From Candidatus Nanoarchaeia archaeon (GTDB lineage Archaea; Nanobdellota; Nanobdellia; Woesearchaeales; JACPBV01): a DNA stretch of 64,000 nucleotides. A program made the position numbers and the translations under genes. The stretch lies in contig JANQNH010000004.1 of assembly GCA_028279655.1 (NCBI GenBank), positions 1 to 64,000 on the forward strand, read 5' to 3'. This document shows positions 44,454 through 54,006 of the stretch, one piece after another (position 1 is the stretch's first letter; each line of letters begins with the position of its first letter). Under the pieces are notes generated by a model, which was not told where the DNA came from, ran no database searches, and was given only the letters and a program-made list of their open reading frames with translations.

Positions 44454-45635
44454 ATGAAGAAGGCCCAAGGCGGTATAAATGCTGCCATTCTAGTAGCTAT
44501 AATTGCTGCAATGATTATAATATACATCTTGTTTCTCCCTACAGAAGACAGGGAAGATCTATTGGAGGAAGAGAGCGATTACGCTGGAAGCTCTACATCT
44601 GATGACGATGAGGTAATCACCTTGCTCTCTGAAAATGTAGGCAGGCTTGATCCTGTTGGAAGGGTGAGGGACAAGGATATCCCAAATGTAAATATCTTTG
44701 AAACAACAAATTCTAAGGTCTTAGACACAATAAATCCGATCTCCATAAGAAATGGATGGTTTGACAAAACCATAAAGACCATAAGATTCTCTATTGCTGA
44801 CCCAGAAAATACAGATAATATAGTCTTAAGCTTCTCTGCTCCAAAAAGAAGAGGTATCTTATCCATTAAATTAAATGAAGAACTGATCTATGAATATGAT
44901 ATAAACCGGATAAACATCGATCCAATAAAATTGAAGAAAAACCTGATTAGAGAGAATAATGAACTGGAATTCAGTGTCTCTGGTGTTGGAGCTAGATTCT
45001 GGACAACCAATGAATATGCACTAGAAGATATAAAGATAATTGGAGACCTTACAGACCTAAGCAGGCAAGAATCCCAAAATGTATTTACCTTAACAGACAC
45101 AGAATTTCAGAATCTAGAGGAGGTAGAGATCAGATTCGTACCATATTGCTCTTCCTCAGCAACAGTTGGTATTCTGGACGTGTTCATGAACAACAGGAAT
45201 ATCTTCTCCGCAGTCCCTGTATGCAACGATAGGTATAAACAGGAAGTCCCTCTGAGCGCTGTAAGTGCAGGTCAGAATAAGGTTATATTCAGGACAAACA
45301 AAGGCTCATACTCTGTAGAACAGATCAAGTTGGATTTCCGGGAAAAGGATGTTCCAGAGGCGGTTTATTATTTTGAAGTCAATGAAACGACATTTGATGA
45401 TATAATGGACGGGGAATACGATCCGTTCATCAAGATAGAGTTTGTTGATGACGAAAAGACAAAAAAGATGGACCTTAACATAAACGATCATCTGGTTAGG
45501 GTTGACCAAGACAAGAAGACCTATGAGAAGAACATAGGAAACTGGATAGAAGAAGACAACAACTTCATAAAGATAACTCCTATCAAAACAACCCTGGATA
45601 TTGTTGATGTAAAGGTTGAACTGGAAGAGAAATAA
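44454..45635 (+). CDS. Pilin-like-anchored surface protein, first gene of surface cluster
   Basis: The N-terminus MKKAQGGINAAILVAIIAAM followed by IIIYILF is a short basic stretch, QGG and a single long hydrophobic helix, resembling class III (pilin-type) signal sequences or a simple anchor. An acidic linker (EEESDYAGSSTSDDDE) leads to an ectodomain of about 330 residues, mostly beta, in which I see two or three jelly-roll or Ig-like units (IRFSIADPENTDNIVLSFSA; VEIRFVPYCSSSATVGILDV) and two cysteines near 234 and 255. A GGTGA site five bases upstream supports this ATG. The large membrane gene follows 20 bases later. I do not know the function; surface exposure is inferred. Confidence 0.7.
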   Translation: MKKAQGGINAAILVAIIAAMIIIYILFLPTEDREDLLEEESDYAGSSTSDDDEVITLLSENVGRLDPVGRVRDKDIPNVNIFETTNSKVLDTINPISIRNGWFDKTIKTIRFSIADPENTDNIVLSFSAPKRRGILSIKLNEELIYEYDINRINIDPIKLKKNLIRENNELEFSVSGVGARFWTTNEYALEDIKIIGDLTDLSRQESQNVFTLTDTEFQNLEEVEIRFVPYCSSSATVGILDVFMNNRNIFSAVPVCNDRYKQEVPLSAVSAGQNKVIFRTNKGSYSVEQIKLDFREKDVPEAVYYFEVNETTFDDIMDGEYDPFIKIEFVDDEKTKKMDLNINDHLVRVDQDKKTYEKNIGNWIEEDNNFIKITPIKTTLDIVDVKVELEEK

Positions 45636-45655
45636 GGTGTTCTAAAAGGGGAAGA

Positions 45656-48600
45656 ATGCGTGATCACGTTAAGATAATTCGGGGAATGAGGGATGATAAA
45701 GCTTTTTCTAGTTTTGGTCAGGATAGAGCAAAAGAAGCAATTAAAGAAGTAGAAGCAAGATTCAGAGAAGAACTAGAGAGAGAGCATGGTAAGGGGTGGA
45801 GGAACCATATTACTGAAGACCGTTTTAGACAGTTTGCAAAAGAGGTCATAGAACAAGACAAAGAATACAAAAAACGACATCCTACCAGCAAAGGAGATTC
45901 ATTTCACAGACACTCTATTAATGCTTTTGATAAATTTTTAAATCCAGATAAAGTAAGAGTTGTAAGAGTAGGTAGAAATACTGACCAAACAAGGACTGAT
46001 GCTATTCAAGTAAACGCTGCAAATGTTGCTACAAATGCAAACAAAGCTGAGATTGAAGAAGAGCAAACTGCAAAAACAGAGGCCGAAACTGGAGCAGACG
46101 CAGAGAAAGCCGAAATCAAGGAAAACGAAGCTGCAGAAACAGAAGCAGAGACTGGAAAGGAAAAGGAAGAGGCTGAAACTGATGCAGATAAGGAAGCAGA
46201 AAAAGAAGCAAAAGAAAGAGAAAAAGCTGAAAAAGCCCAGGAAAAAGCAGATAAAGCAGCTCAAAAAGCACAAACCCGCAGAGGAAGGCTATGGAATTTC
46301 CTAACAAGAGAAAAACCTCAGAAGGAAAAACAACCTAAAGAAACAGCACCCAGACAACCAAGGGCTACTGTAACCAGAAGCCTTGACGAAAGCAGCGGTT
46401 TTGCATTATTTCTTATGTTACTGACAATGGCTCTAGCTGTTGTTGATTATTGGTTCCTGCATTTTGGTGGGCTTGACTATAACATCTATCTCAACGCCTG
46501 GAAAGGAGGGGGACTAAGCCTGTTGTTTATGACCTTTGTACCGATTTACACATTAGCTGGAATCCTTATTATAGAATTAGTATTTGTAGCTAGAAAGCAC
46601 AACGCTGCTTATTTCCTACTGGCAATCTTTGGATCCCTTCTAGCAGCAAAAGCAATAATGGTTTCACTTGGGATGAACATTGTACCTGGAATAGGTCTCT
46701 CCATTTCAGTTGTTGCCCTTGTAGCTGCCATGCTCTTCTCCATGTGGAAACTCATGGACGACGACACAAGAGGGCATTTCCTATCCTGGGTTTTCTATGG
46801 ATTGATATGGTCTGCCATACTCTCTCTTGGAGGGATCATGAGCATAGGGAGTATTGCTCATTTGATCATTGCATTTCTTGTCTGGCTATTTGTAATTGGA
46901 GAAAGGGACGTTACTAGTGCAAATTACTGGGTTGGAGCATTATTGATCCTGGATTTCTTTGGTTTTGGGATAATAAAAGCCATGATTCCAATGGCAACCG
47001 GAAGTGCAATAATTGCAAATAGGTTTGTCTTCCCAATATGGTTCTTCTTCATATCAATCTATTCATTAGAATTCAAGAAAAGCAAACTGATCAAATTCAT
47101 TGTTTTTTGTGTAATCATATTCTACATCCTAGCTCTGGTAGATGGTGTTTATGGTTGGACAAACATAAATGCCCAGATCCAGGCAAATCCTGATGAAGTT
47201 GCAGAAGCAAAAAGCTTCTTTAAGAACGCGTTCAAAAATATGATGGATTTTCCAGATAAAGTTGTTGCTGAGTATAGGAAAGGACTCGAACAGGCCACTG
47301 GAGGATATTATCAGGGAAGAGTGGAGGAAAACCAGGATCCGAGAAATGATCTTGGTGTTCATCTGGTTAATCTACAGGCTGCAGATAAAGAATTCTATCA
47401 AAATGAAGAAGTGATAGTATGGGGGGACCTAAAAGCAAAGACCTTAGAAGATCCCATAAGCATCTTTATGAGTTGTGAAGCAGGAGAAGCAGAGGGAGTA
47501 ATAAAGCCTGAGAAACTAGCACAGATAAATATTGCAGACAGACACATTATCCAACAACTGGAACAGATTCCTTTTGAATGCAGATTTGCTCCGGATGAAT
47601 TACAGGCCGGAACCACCAGTGTAAAGATTAAGGCAGAATTTAACTTCAACACATTAGGCTATCTAAAAACATATTTTATGGATATCGAAAGGATGAGGGC
47701 CCTAAGAAGAGAGAATGTTGATCCATTAAGACAGTATGGGATAGACAAAGTATCTGATGCAATCTATACAAATGGCCCTGTAAAACTAGGGATGGGAACT
47801 GTTGACCCTCCTTTGGGTTTATCGACAAACTCCGATGCATATAGCTATATAGGAGTCACAGTCCAACCCCAGTGGTTTGGAAGAATAAAGAATATAACCT
47901 CTGTACAGATCCAAGTACCTGTTGGTTTGGATATCTCTGATCCAACAGCCACAGGAGACACCACGTATTGTAGAAAAGGTTTTAAGATGACAGACCCAAA
48001 CAAGGAAGGATACTCCATCTATGACATGGAAGAAGGAGAGATCAAAAAGACCAAGGTACCAATAACAACCTACAAATCCTGGAGATGCCCGATTAAGATA
48101 ACCAGCACTACTACTCCGGATATCCTTGGAAACATCCCTGTGGCTACCCACCACTTCAGGGCAGAGGTAGGCTACATCTATGAGATTGAAAAATCAACAA
48201 ATGTATTTGTAAAAGGAGCAGAAGGAGAGGAGAGAAGGTTATCTGGTTGTGAAATAACATGTGACGATGATGACGGATGTGTATGCCCTGCTGATTGTGG
48301 TGTACCTGCCGGAACAACCATTGGCAAAGGCTATACATGCAACAATGCCCCTATTGGAAGCAACACATTGATAGGATCAGCTGACTCCTTCAGTATTCTA
48401 GATAAGGCGATGTCAGAGATAACTGTAAAAGTTACCCTCAATGAGGTATGTGCAGGAATACCAGGAGCCAAAGAAGCACTTGAAGCACAAGGCAAAGGAA
48501 ACGATGCAGAAGCTATAATCCAGGCATGCGGCATAGATGAAAACAAGATAGATAAGATAGAAGAAACTGAGAAAGAGATAGTTGAACAGATAGAAAACAG

Positions 48601-48829
48601 CCTGGTAGTAACTGCCATCACAATGGAAGGAAAGGCCCTAAGTGCTGACAACCGAGACACCCTAAACAGCAAGCTACAGGAATCAATAACCATACTCATC
48701 AAAACCAGAGATTCCTTTGAAAAGATCTACCTTCAAGATAATATACCTGCGGATGTAATTTATGAAGATTATAGGGGAAGGATAAATACAGCGCAATTCA
48801 AATTAAATGCACTCATAGTAGACTCATGA
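45656..48829 (+). CDS. Large polytopic membrane protein with ectodomain
   Basis: 1057 residues, family not recognised. Residues 1-135 are soluble and charged; about 140-215 are a Glu/Ala/Lys-rich low-complexity stretch likely to be coiled coil; about 246-500 contain nine hydrophobic helices; 500-1057 are a soluble domain with cysteine-rich patches (GCEITCDDDDGCVCPADCG). With nine helices and a cytoplasmic N-terminus, the C-terminal half would be outside. A segment near 800-860 (SWRCPIKITSTTTPD, then HHFRAEVGYIYEIEKSTNVFV) resembles the C-terminal domain of the three lipoproteins downstream, so they probably form one assembly. The stop overlaps the first lipoprotein's start (ATGA). Confidence 0.7.
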   Translation: MRDHVKIIRGMRDDKAFSSFGQDRAKEAIKEVEARFREELEREHGKGWRNHITEDRFRQFAKEVIEQDKEYKKRHPTSKGDSFHRHSINAFDKFLNPDKVRVVRVGRNTDQTRTDAIQVNAANVATNANKAEIEEEQTAKTEAETGADAEKAEIKENEAAETEAETGKEKEEAETDADKEAEKEAKEREKAEKAQEKADKAAQKAQTRRGRLWNFLTREKPQKEKQPKETAPRQPRATVTRSLDESSGFALFLMLLTMALAVVDYWFLHFGGLDYNIYLNAWKGGGLSLLFMTFVPIYTLAGILIIELVFVARKHNAAYFLLAIFGSLLAAKAIMVSLGMNIVPGIGLSISVVALVAAMLFSMWKLMDDDTRGHFLSWVFYGLIWSAILSLGGIMSIGSIAHLIIAFLVWLFVIGERDVTSANYWVGALLILDFFGFGIIKAMIPMATGSAIIANRFVFPIWFFFISIYSLEFKKSKLIKFIVFCVIIFYILALVDGVYGWTNINAQIQANPDEVAEAKSFFKNAFKNMMDFPDKVVAEYRKGLEQATGGYYQGRVEENQDPRNDLGVHLVNLQAADKEFYQNEEVIVWGDLKAKTLEDPISIFMSCEAGEAEGVIKPEKLAQINIADRHIIQQLEQIPFECRFAPDELQAGTTSVKIKAEFNFNTLGYLKTYFMDIERMRALRRENVDPLRQYGIDKVSDAIYTNGPVKLGMGTVDPPLGLSTNSDAYSYIGVTVQPQWFGRIKNITSVQIQVPVGLDISDPTATGDTTYCRKGFKMTDPNKEGYSIYDMEEGEIKKTKVPITTYKSWRCPIKITSTTTPDILGNIPVATHHFRAEVGYIYEIEKSTNVFVKGAEGEERRLSGCEITCDDDDGCVCPADCGVPAGTTIGKGYTCNNAPIGSNTLIGSADSFSILDKAMSEITVKVTLNEVCAGIPGAKEALEAQGKGNDAEAIIQACGIDENKIDKIEETEKEIVEQIENSLVVTAITMEGKALSADNRDTLNSKLQESITILIKTRDSFEKIYLQDNIPADVIYEDYRGRINTAQFKLNALIVDS

Positions 48830-49857
48830 AAACAAAAACAATCTTAACATTAGCGATCTTAGTATTCTTAATAGGTTGTAAAGGAGACAAAGAAGGTTAC
48901 TCTCCAACAATCACCACAAAAGACATCTATGAAGGAAAAGCAGCCTTGGAGATGGAATTCTTTGAGAACGCCCCTCCAGAAGATATCTTTGAAAAAAGCG
49001 TTCTGCCGATAGGGTTAAGGTTATACAACAAAGGTGCATTTGACATAAAAAGGGGTTTCCTTTCCATAGGCTTAGAAAAGGATTATATGGAACTGAACGA
49101 CGGATCCTTGAAATCGATAAACGATAGGGTAAACTTCCAGGATTCAGAGCATATAACCTTTGATCTTAAAGGAAAAACAATAGAGCATCCTGAAGGAGAA
49201 CAGGAAGTCATTACATTTACCTCAAGTACCAAAGATCTAGGAAAAAGAGATCCACAAAGTCAATACCATGATTCCTGGGTTTCAATTACCTCCTGCTATA
49301 CTTATCAAACCAAAGCTGTAGAAACAGTCTGTATAGATACAGATGTATTTGGATTCAAGAGGAAAGCAGAAACACCGGATGGTACCAGGGCTTGCGAAGT
49401 AAAACCAATAACCCTAAGTTCCCAGGGTGCTCCTGTCGCTGTTACAAAGATAGAGGGAGAGATGGTACCAAGCAAAGACAATCCTTCTCTTTTAAAGCCA
49501 AGATTCATCATAACTGTAAGAAATATAGGAAGTGGAGAGGTCATAAAAGAGAACAAGGTTGAAGACGCCTGCTCTTCAAAAGCGATTACCCATGAAGAAT
49601 GGGGCAATATCAACATAAAAGCATACCTATCAACCTTAGAAGAAGAAAACAAGCTAGATTGCGATATAGAGGAAGGCTCAAAAGACGATGGAACTATCAT
49701 CCTAAAGAAAAAAGAGGACACCATAAGGTGCATTTATGAAGAGGGATTCAGTGATGAGAAGGGAGTATTCTCCTCACCATTATACCTAATCCTAGATTAT
49801 GGTTATACAGAAACCATTTCAAGAGAGGTGAGGGTTAAAAAAGTAGCCACACATTAA
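48826..49857 (+). CDS. Surface lipoprotein, paralogue 1
   Basis: A signal peptide ends in a lipobox (LVFLIGC, Cys18). The mature 325 residues form two beta-rich domains. The first has GKAALEMEFFENAPPEDIFE followed by a strand with YNKGAFD; the second opens with SQGAPVAVTKIEGE and closes with a cysteine (IRCIYEEG) and LILDYGYTETISREVRV. The same plan is seen in the two lipoprotein genes downstream. It is coupled to the large membrane gene by an ATGA overlap. No known family is recognised; the NxGafD and YxYT motifs hint at CARDB/Ig-like folds. Confidence 0.72.
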   Translation: MKTKTILTLAILVFLIGCKGDKEGYSPTITTKDIYEGKAALEMEFFENAPPEDIFEKSVLPIGLRLYNKGAFDIKRGFLSIGLEKDYMELNDGSLKSINDRVNFQDSEHITFDLKGKTIEHPEGEQEVITFTSSTKDLGKRDPQSQYHDSWVSITSCYTYQTKAVETVCIDTDVFGFKRKAETPDGTRACEVKPITLSSQGAPVAVTKIEGEMVPSKDNPSLLKPRFIITVRNIGSGEVIKENKVEDACSSKAITHEEWGNINIKAYLSTLEEENKLDCDIEEGSKDDGTIILKKKEDTIRCIYEEGFSDEKGVFSSPLYLILDYGYTETISREVRVKKVATH

Positions 49858-49868
49858 ATAATCGCAAA

Positions 49869-49880
49869 GTTTATATAATA
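49869..49880 (+). promoter_or_regulatory. Internal TATA box before lipoprotein 2
   Basis: GTTTATATAATA is centred about 27 bp before the ATG at 49903, which fits a leaderless start. Lipoproteins 2 and 3 could therefore be expressed apart from the membrane protein. A GAGGG eight bases before the ATG could serve transcripts reading in from upstream. Confidence 0.45.
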
Positions 49881-49902
49881 AAAAAATTAGAGGGATAATT
49901 AA

Positions 49903-50931
49903 ATGACTAAAATGGTAAAAAAGGGTGTTTTAGTAGCTATTTTAGTAATTTTTGTATTCTTAATTTCTGGATGTCAAAGAGCAGATGTTGACGAACCACG
50001 AGAATATAACTATAGGACAGGTACTCAGGGATTAGAACTCAGGTTTCCAACAAATATGCCTACAGAAATATACGAAAATGATAGGGATGTAAGGTTTATG
50101 GTAGAAGTAAGAAACAGAGGCGCCTTCCCCCAATCAGATGAAGTAGATGAATTTAGAGGCAAACTATGGGTTGGGGGTTATGACGAAAGGATCCTAAGGG
50201 TATACCCTAGATTAGGATCAAGCATCACCCAGGGAATTAACCTGGATGGCTATTCCCTAGAAGGAAAAAGTGTGTATAACAGGGACGGAGGGTATGACCC
50301 TCTCGAATTCCAGATAGATGTAGGAGAATTACCTGATGGTATGCCTTATTATCGCCCAAGACTCCTTATGACTGCTTCATATTTCTACAAGACAATAGCA
50401 AATCCTATGATCTGTGTGGATCCTGAACCTCGAAGCACAAGAGTAAGGGAAAAGGTATGTGATATTGGGGATTATGGAGCAGTTGGAAGAGGAGGAGGAA
50501 GTGGAAGAGGAGGAAGTGTTGGTGCAGGAGTAGGAAGCCAGGGAGCGCCAATAACAGTAACAAGGATAGAGGAGGACGTCACAGGAAGTGACATATTATT
50601 CAAGATATACATCCAAAATCAGGGGAATGGTCTGGTAATCTTAGAAAGTGACATTGACCAAGACCCAAATCAAGGATACGACTGGAGGGACCTGAATCTT
50701 GTAAGAATAGATGACATCAGGGTAGGCAACATACCTATGACTGAATGTAGGCCTGCAAGAGGAAGAGATGTACAATTGATAGATGGAAAAGGATATATAT
50801 TCTGTAGGTTGGATAGAACAGCAGCCGGAGGAAAAGCATATGTAACCCCCCTGAATATCCAGCTTAGTTATGGTTATACTACTTCAATTGAAAAAGACAT
50901 CGAAGTCTTTGAAGAGATATCATTTAGATAA
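49903..50931 (+). CDS. Surface lipoprotein, paralogue 2
   Basis: Signal peptide with lipobox FLISGC (Cys24). Domain 1 has GLELRFPTNMPTEIYEND and VEVRNRGAFPQSDE; a glycine-rich linker (GRGGGSGRGGSVGAGVG) joins it to domain 2, which begins SQGAPITVTRIEED and ends with a Cys (YIFCRLDRT) and IQLSYGYTTSIEKDIEV. It aligns by eye with lipoproteins 1 and 3 over the full length. The last base of its stop is the first base of a frame that enters lipoprotein 3. Role unknown; presumably outside the cell membrane. Confidence 0.72.
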   Translation: MTKMVKKGVLVAILVIFVFLISGCQRADVDEPREYNYRTGTQGLELRFPTNMPTEIYENDRDVRFMVEVRNRGAFPQSDEVDEFRGKLWVGGYDERILRVYPRLGSSITQGINLDGYSLEGKSVYNRDGGYDPLEFQIDVGELPDGMPYYRPRLLMTASYFYKTIANPMICVDPEPRSTRVREKVCDIGDYGAVGRGGGSGRGGSVGAGVGSQGAPITVTRIEEDVTGSDILFKIYIQNQGNGLVILESDIDQDPNQGYDWRDLNLVRIDDIRVGNIPMTECRPARGRDVQLIDGKGYIFCRLDRTAAGGKAYVTPLNIQLSYGYTTSIEKDIEVFEEISFR

Positions 50932-50945
50932 TGGAGGATGATAAA

Positions 50946-51872
50946 ATGAGAAAAATGTTAGTATTTGTGATAATTGGTTTGTTTGTTTTGGTAGGATGTG
51001 AAAAAGAAGTATCCACAACATTCTCAAAGCCTTTTATTGGTGGAACTGAAGCGATAGACTTCAATTTTATTGAGGGCTCACCACCACCAGAGGTATATGA
51101 TGGAGGAAGCTATCCTTTCGAAGTAACAGTCAACGTGGAGAACAAAGGAGAATATGACGTCCCAAAAGATAAGATTACTATTGACCTTGCAGGATTCTAT
51201 CCTCCAGATTTTAGTAATCCTCCGATTACATTAAGCCCTGAGGAAGATCTGGAGAAAGCATATATTGATTCTGAAGGTAATGTGATCCCAGGGACAATAA
51301 CCTATGTTACCTTCCCTGGATTCAACTTTGGAGGATCTTTAAAAGCAAACAATGAATATAGGGTAAGGGCCAACCTTTGCTATAACTATGGAACCATAGC
51401 TCAGGCCGATTTATGTGTATTGGATGATCTAACCAAGACAAAAGACGAAGTATGTACAGTTAACGAAGGAAAGAGGGTTGATGCATCAGCTGCTCCTGTT
51501 CAGATAGAAAACCTTGAAGAGAGTATCTCTGGAACAGATAAGATAACCTTCTCATTTGAGATTGTTCATAGGGGAAGCGGCTTAGTCTCAAAATTAGACA
51601 CCAGCTGCAGCGACGAGACCATAGATAAGAACAAGGTATGGGTAGAGATAGACACAGGATTGAATGGCCTAGACTGTTCAGGACTAAGTGACGGCACAGC
51701 AACAACTGGATACACAACATTATACGGTGGAAAAAGACTGGTAAGGTGTACTCAAGACATAAGCGCTGCAGAACTACAAGGAAAGGATTTTGAGAAAAAG
51801 GTCAACTTCAAAGTAACCTATGACTACAAAGAACACGAAGAAGTTAATGTAATGGTCAAGCACACCACATAA
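50946..51872 (+). CDS. Surface lipoprotein, paralogue 3
   Basis: Signal peptide with lipobox FVLVGC (Cys18). Domain 1 has TEAIDFNFIEGSPPPEVYDG and VNVENKGEYDVPKDKI; domain 2 opens SAAPVQIENLEESI and ends RCTQDISAAELQGKDF and FKVTYDYKEHEEVNVMV. Two extra cysteines (LDTSCSD, GLDCSG) may form a disulfide. The ATG at 50946 is chosen because GGAGG lies eight bases before it; the frame could also open at 50931. It is the last gene of the cluster and is followed by an oligo-T terminator. Confidence 0.72.
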   Translation: MRKMLVFVIIGLFVLVGCEKEVSTTFSKPFIGGTEAIDFNFIEGSPPPEVYDGGSYPFEVTVNVENKGEYDVPKDKITIDLAGFYPPDFSNPPITLSPEEDLEKAYIDSEGNVIPGTITYVTFPGFNFGGSLKANNEYRVRANLCYNYGTIAQADLCVLDDLTKTKDEVCTVNEGKRVDASAAPVQIENLEESISGTDKITFSFEIVHRGSGLVSKLDTSCSDETIDKNKVWVEIDTGLNGLDCSGLSDGTATTGYTTLYGGKRLVRCTQDISAAELQGKDFEKKVNFKVTYDYKEHEEVNVMVKHTT

Positions 51873-51887
51873 TTTTTTATTTTTTTC
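51873..51887 (+). terminator. Oligo-T terminator after the surface cluster
   Basis: Directly after the stop codon come six and seven T residues separated by one A (TTTTTTATTTTTTT). This is a typical archaeal terminator and separates the cluster from the convergent rfcS gene. Confidence 0.55.
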
Positions 51888-51921
51888 TTATATTTTAAAT
51901 CTAGCTCAGGTAATTCTATAC

Positions 51922-52890
51922 TCAACTAGAGCCAGCTAAAGTAAACGAAGCAAGGAGGCACTCAAGCTGAACAAACTCGTCACTCCCTTCAGTAAGCCTA
52001 AACTCAATCTCACCGCACTTATCCATCAATTCCATCTTTTTCCGGTTATCAATATCCAAATCAAGTATCTGTTTTTGTATCTGCTTTATTATATCAATAC
52101 CAGACAGACCATAATTAAGCATAGTATCGATCAACTTGCTTCTAGCCTCAACAAATTTGTTACTCACAGCAAGATCCAATATTTCCTTTACCTCCTTAGG
52201 TTCAGCAACCGATGCCAAGGAATAAACAAGATCTTCTGTTATATTCTTTGAGATAGCAGTACAGCTCTGCATCACATTCTCCAGTCTCCTACAGTCCCCT
52301 TCAGAAACATCTATCAAGGCCTGTTTAGCCTTCTCAGACACATTCAAAGTCTCCTCATTAGCTATCCTATCAACGATAAGGTGCAAATCCTCCTTTTCTA
52401 TAGGTTTAAAACGGAAAACAGCGCATCTTGATTGTATAGGATCAATGATCTTGCTTGAATAGTTGCACGAAAGTATAAACCTGCAGGTATTTGTATAATT
52501 CTCCATAGTCCGACGCAGAGCCTGCTGTGCCTCCCTTGTAAGGGCATCACACTCATCCAGGAATATGATCTTAAATGGAACATCCCCTAATGCCTTAGTC
52601 CTGGCAAAATCCTTAACCTTAACCCTTACTATATCTATTCCTCTTTCGTCTGAAGCATTCAGTTCCAAAAAGTTCTGCCTCCAGGAATCTCCAAACAATT
52701 TCTTTGCAACAACTATCGCTAAGGTAGACTTCCCTACACCAGCAGGCCCAGAATACATCTGATGAGGCATATTCTTTTGTTCAACAAAAGCCTTAACTCT
52801 AGCTACTATCTCTTTCTGACCTTTGATCTCAGAAAAATCTTGCGGACGATATTTCTCAGTCCAGATTGCATGTTCCTTTGCTTCCACCAT
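51922..52890 (-). CDS. rfcS: Replication factor C small subunit (clamp loader)
   Basis: Four small subunits plus one large load the PCNA sliding clamp. Motifs: Walker A SGPAGVGKSTLA, Walker B FLDECDAL (RFC box V usually FLDEAD), arginine-finger SRC in IQSRCAVFRF. The 322-residue length is normal, with the archaeal C-terminal collar. A TATA run TATTTAAATC (52911-52920) is centred 27 bp before the ATG, so it is probably leaderless. No large subunit gene is in this window. Confidence 0.95.
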   Translation of the reverse strand: MVEAKEHAIWTEKYRPQDFSEIKGQKEIVARVKAFVEQKNMPHQMYSGPAGVGKSTLAIVVAKKLFGDSWRQNFLELNASDERGIDIVRVKVKDFARTKALGDVPFKIIFLDECDALTREAQQALRRTMENYTNTCRFILSCNYSSKIIDPIQSRCAVFRFKPIEKEDLHLIVDRIANEETLNVSEKAKQALIDVSEGDCRRLENVMQSCTAISKNITEDLVYSLASVAEPKEVKEILDLAVSNKFVEARSKLIDTMLNYGLSGIDIIKQIQKQILDLDIDNRKKMELMDKCGEIEFRLTEGSDEFVQLECLLASFTLAGSS

Positions 52891-52954
52891 GAGATAAAGG
52901 AAGGAATACTGATTTAAATAATTAATTGTTTTAAAAACTAGATAAAAGTTGTGA

Positions 52955-53680
52955 TTATTTTTTTATTCCACAAACACTGCCCCTGATCCCTACATAAGGG
53001 CTGCCTAAATAGGTAGTAGAGTCACTCGAAACCGAATAAATATAACATGAACCTGCAACCACTTCACCTTCTTTAAGATTATCCCTGAGATAATAAGCAG
53101 GATTTGGAAATCGAAGTATTGATTGATCTTTCCCCTCATTTCCAATCATTTCCATAATCCTCCCATAATCTGACAAATTTTGGTTAGGATAATGTTTATC
53201 TTTCATACTACCATGAATTTTAGCAACAATAGGTCTTTGATAACTCTTTAACTTTTCGCCATTTAAATCAGAGGTGTCCAAAAGAAGTTTACTATATTCC
53301 TCACTCGCTTCTATAAGACCCAAACGATCAACATCTCTCCAAACAATATCATATTCTAAATCCACAATCTCCTTTAATTGTTCTTTATCTAATCGGAGTA
53401 ACCCATGAGATTGAGGATTCATAACTGCTTCTGTAAATTTATCAATATCCACTCCTGCAATAGCATAAAATGTTTCTCTTCCACCTATACCATATTGAAG
53501 TTTTCCCCCACGAACTCTGGCAAGAAACAAATTGGCAGGATATACAACAGATTTTTGAAGATTCTCATCCCTTAACCTTCGACGCTGAACTGCAGGAGAG
53601 TCTAACATTGTTTCCCCTTCCAATCCATCACAGCCTCTAGAAAGATCCACTTCTGAAATTGTTTCTATTAAATCTGCCAT
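52955..53680 (-). CDS. Hypothetical protein, 241 aa
   Basis: Not recognised. It is soluble, without signal peptide or membrane helices, with an Arg-rich segment (SPAVQRRRLRDENLQ) and a Gly/Tyr-rich C-terminal part (YLGSPYVGIRGSVCG). The ATG at 53680 is preferred over an in-frame TTG at 53698 because a TATA-like run (53704-53714) is centred 27 bp upstream of the ATG. It is a single-gene unit in an accessory-looking region that also holds a decayed gene and another orphan. Confidence 0.6.
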   Translation of the reverse strand: MADLIETISEVDLSRGCDGLEGETMLDSPAVQRRRLRDENLQKSVVYPANLFLARVRGGKLQYGIGGRETFYAIAGVDIDKFTEAVMNPQSHGLLRLDKEQLKEIVDLEYDIVWRDVDRLGLIEASEEYSKLLLDTSDLNGEKLKSYQRPIVAKIHGSMKDKHYPNQNLSDYGRIMEMIGNEGKDQSILRFPNPAYYLRDNLKEGEVVAGSCYIYSVSSDSTTYLGSPYVGIRGSVCGIKK

Positions 53681-53776
53681 TTCAAAAGGAAGAAACAAGT
53701 TTAAGTATATAAATCTTTTGATTATTTATTAACTCTAAAGTAGTCAATAATACGTAATCCCTACAATTATTTTTTA

Positions 53777-53910
53777 TTATATATCCTCCTCAACGACCAC
53801 TAAAAAATCACCAACTGCTATTACAGCAGAAAAGGGTATCAATATATTATTCTCCTTATCCTTCTCCAATTCTAGTTTCTCAGTATAAGGGGTAGGGCTC
53901 TTAAGGATTA
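53777..53910 (-). pseudogene. Decayed C-terminal copy of the PRC-barrel gene
   Basis: This stretch is about 90 percent identical to the 3' end of the intact PRC-barrel gene at 55435-55698. It still encodes 43 in-frame codons ending in VVEEDI and a stop, with only two internal amino-acid changes (Ser to Pro, Ala to Val) plus loss of the last residue. Nearly all other base differences are at third codon positions, so it diverged while coding and lost its 5' half later. An in-frame stop lies just upstream and there is no start codon. The rest of the 308-bp gap 53699-54006 shows nothing else apart from the promoter of the gene at 52955. Confidence 0.8.
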
Positions 53911-54006
53911 ACCGATTGAAAATCTTAGATTTTTAATATTTTTTAGGTAATCTAATATATTTTACCAATTAAAGCTACCCACAATTTTCTCTGTATGTCA
54001 TAATCA

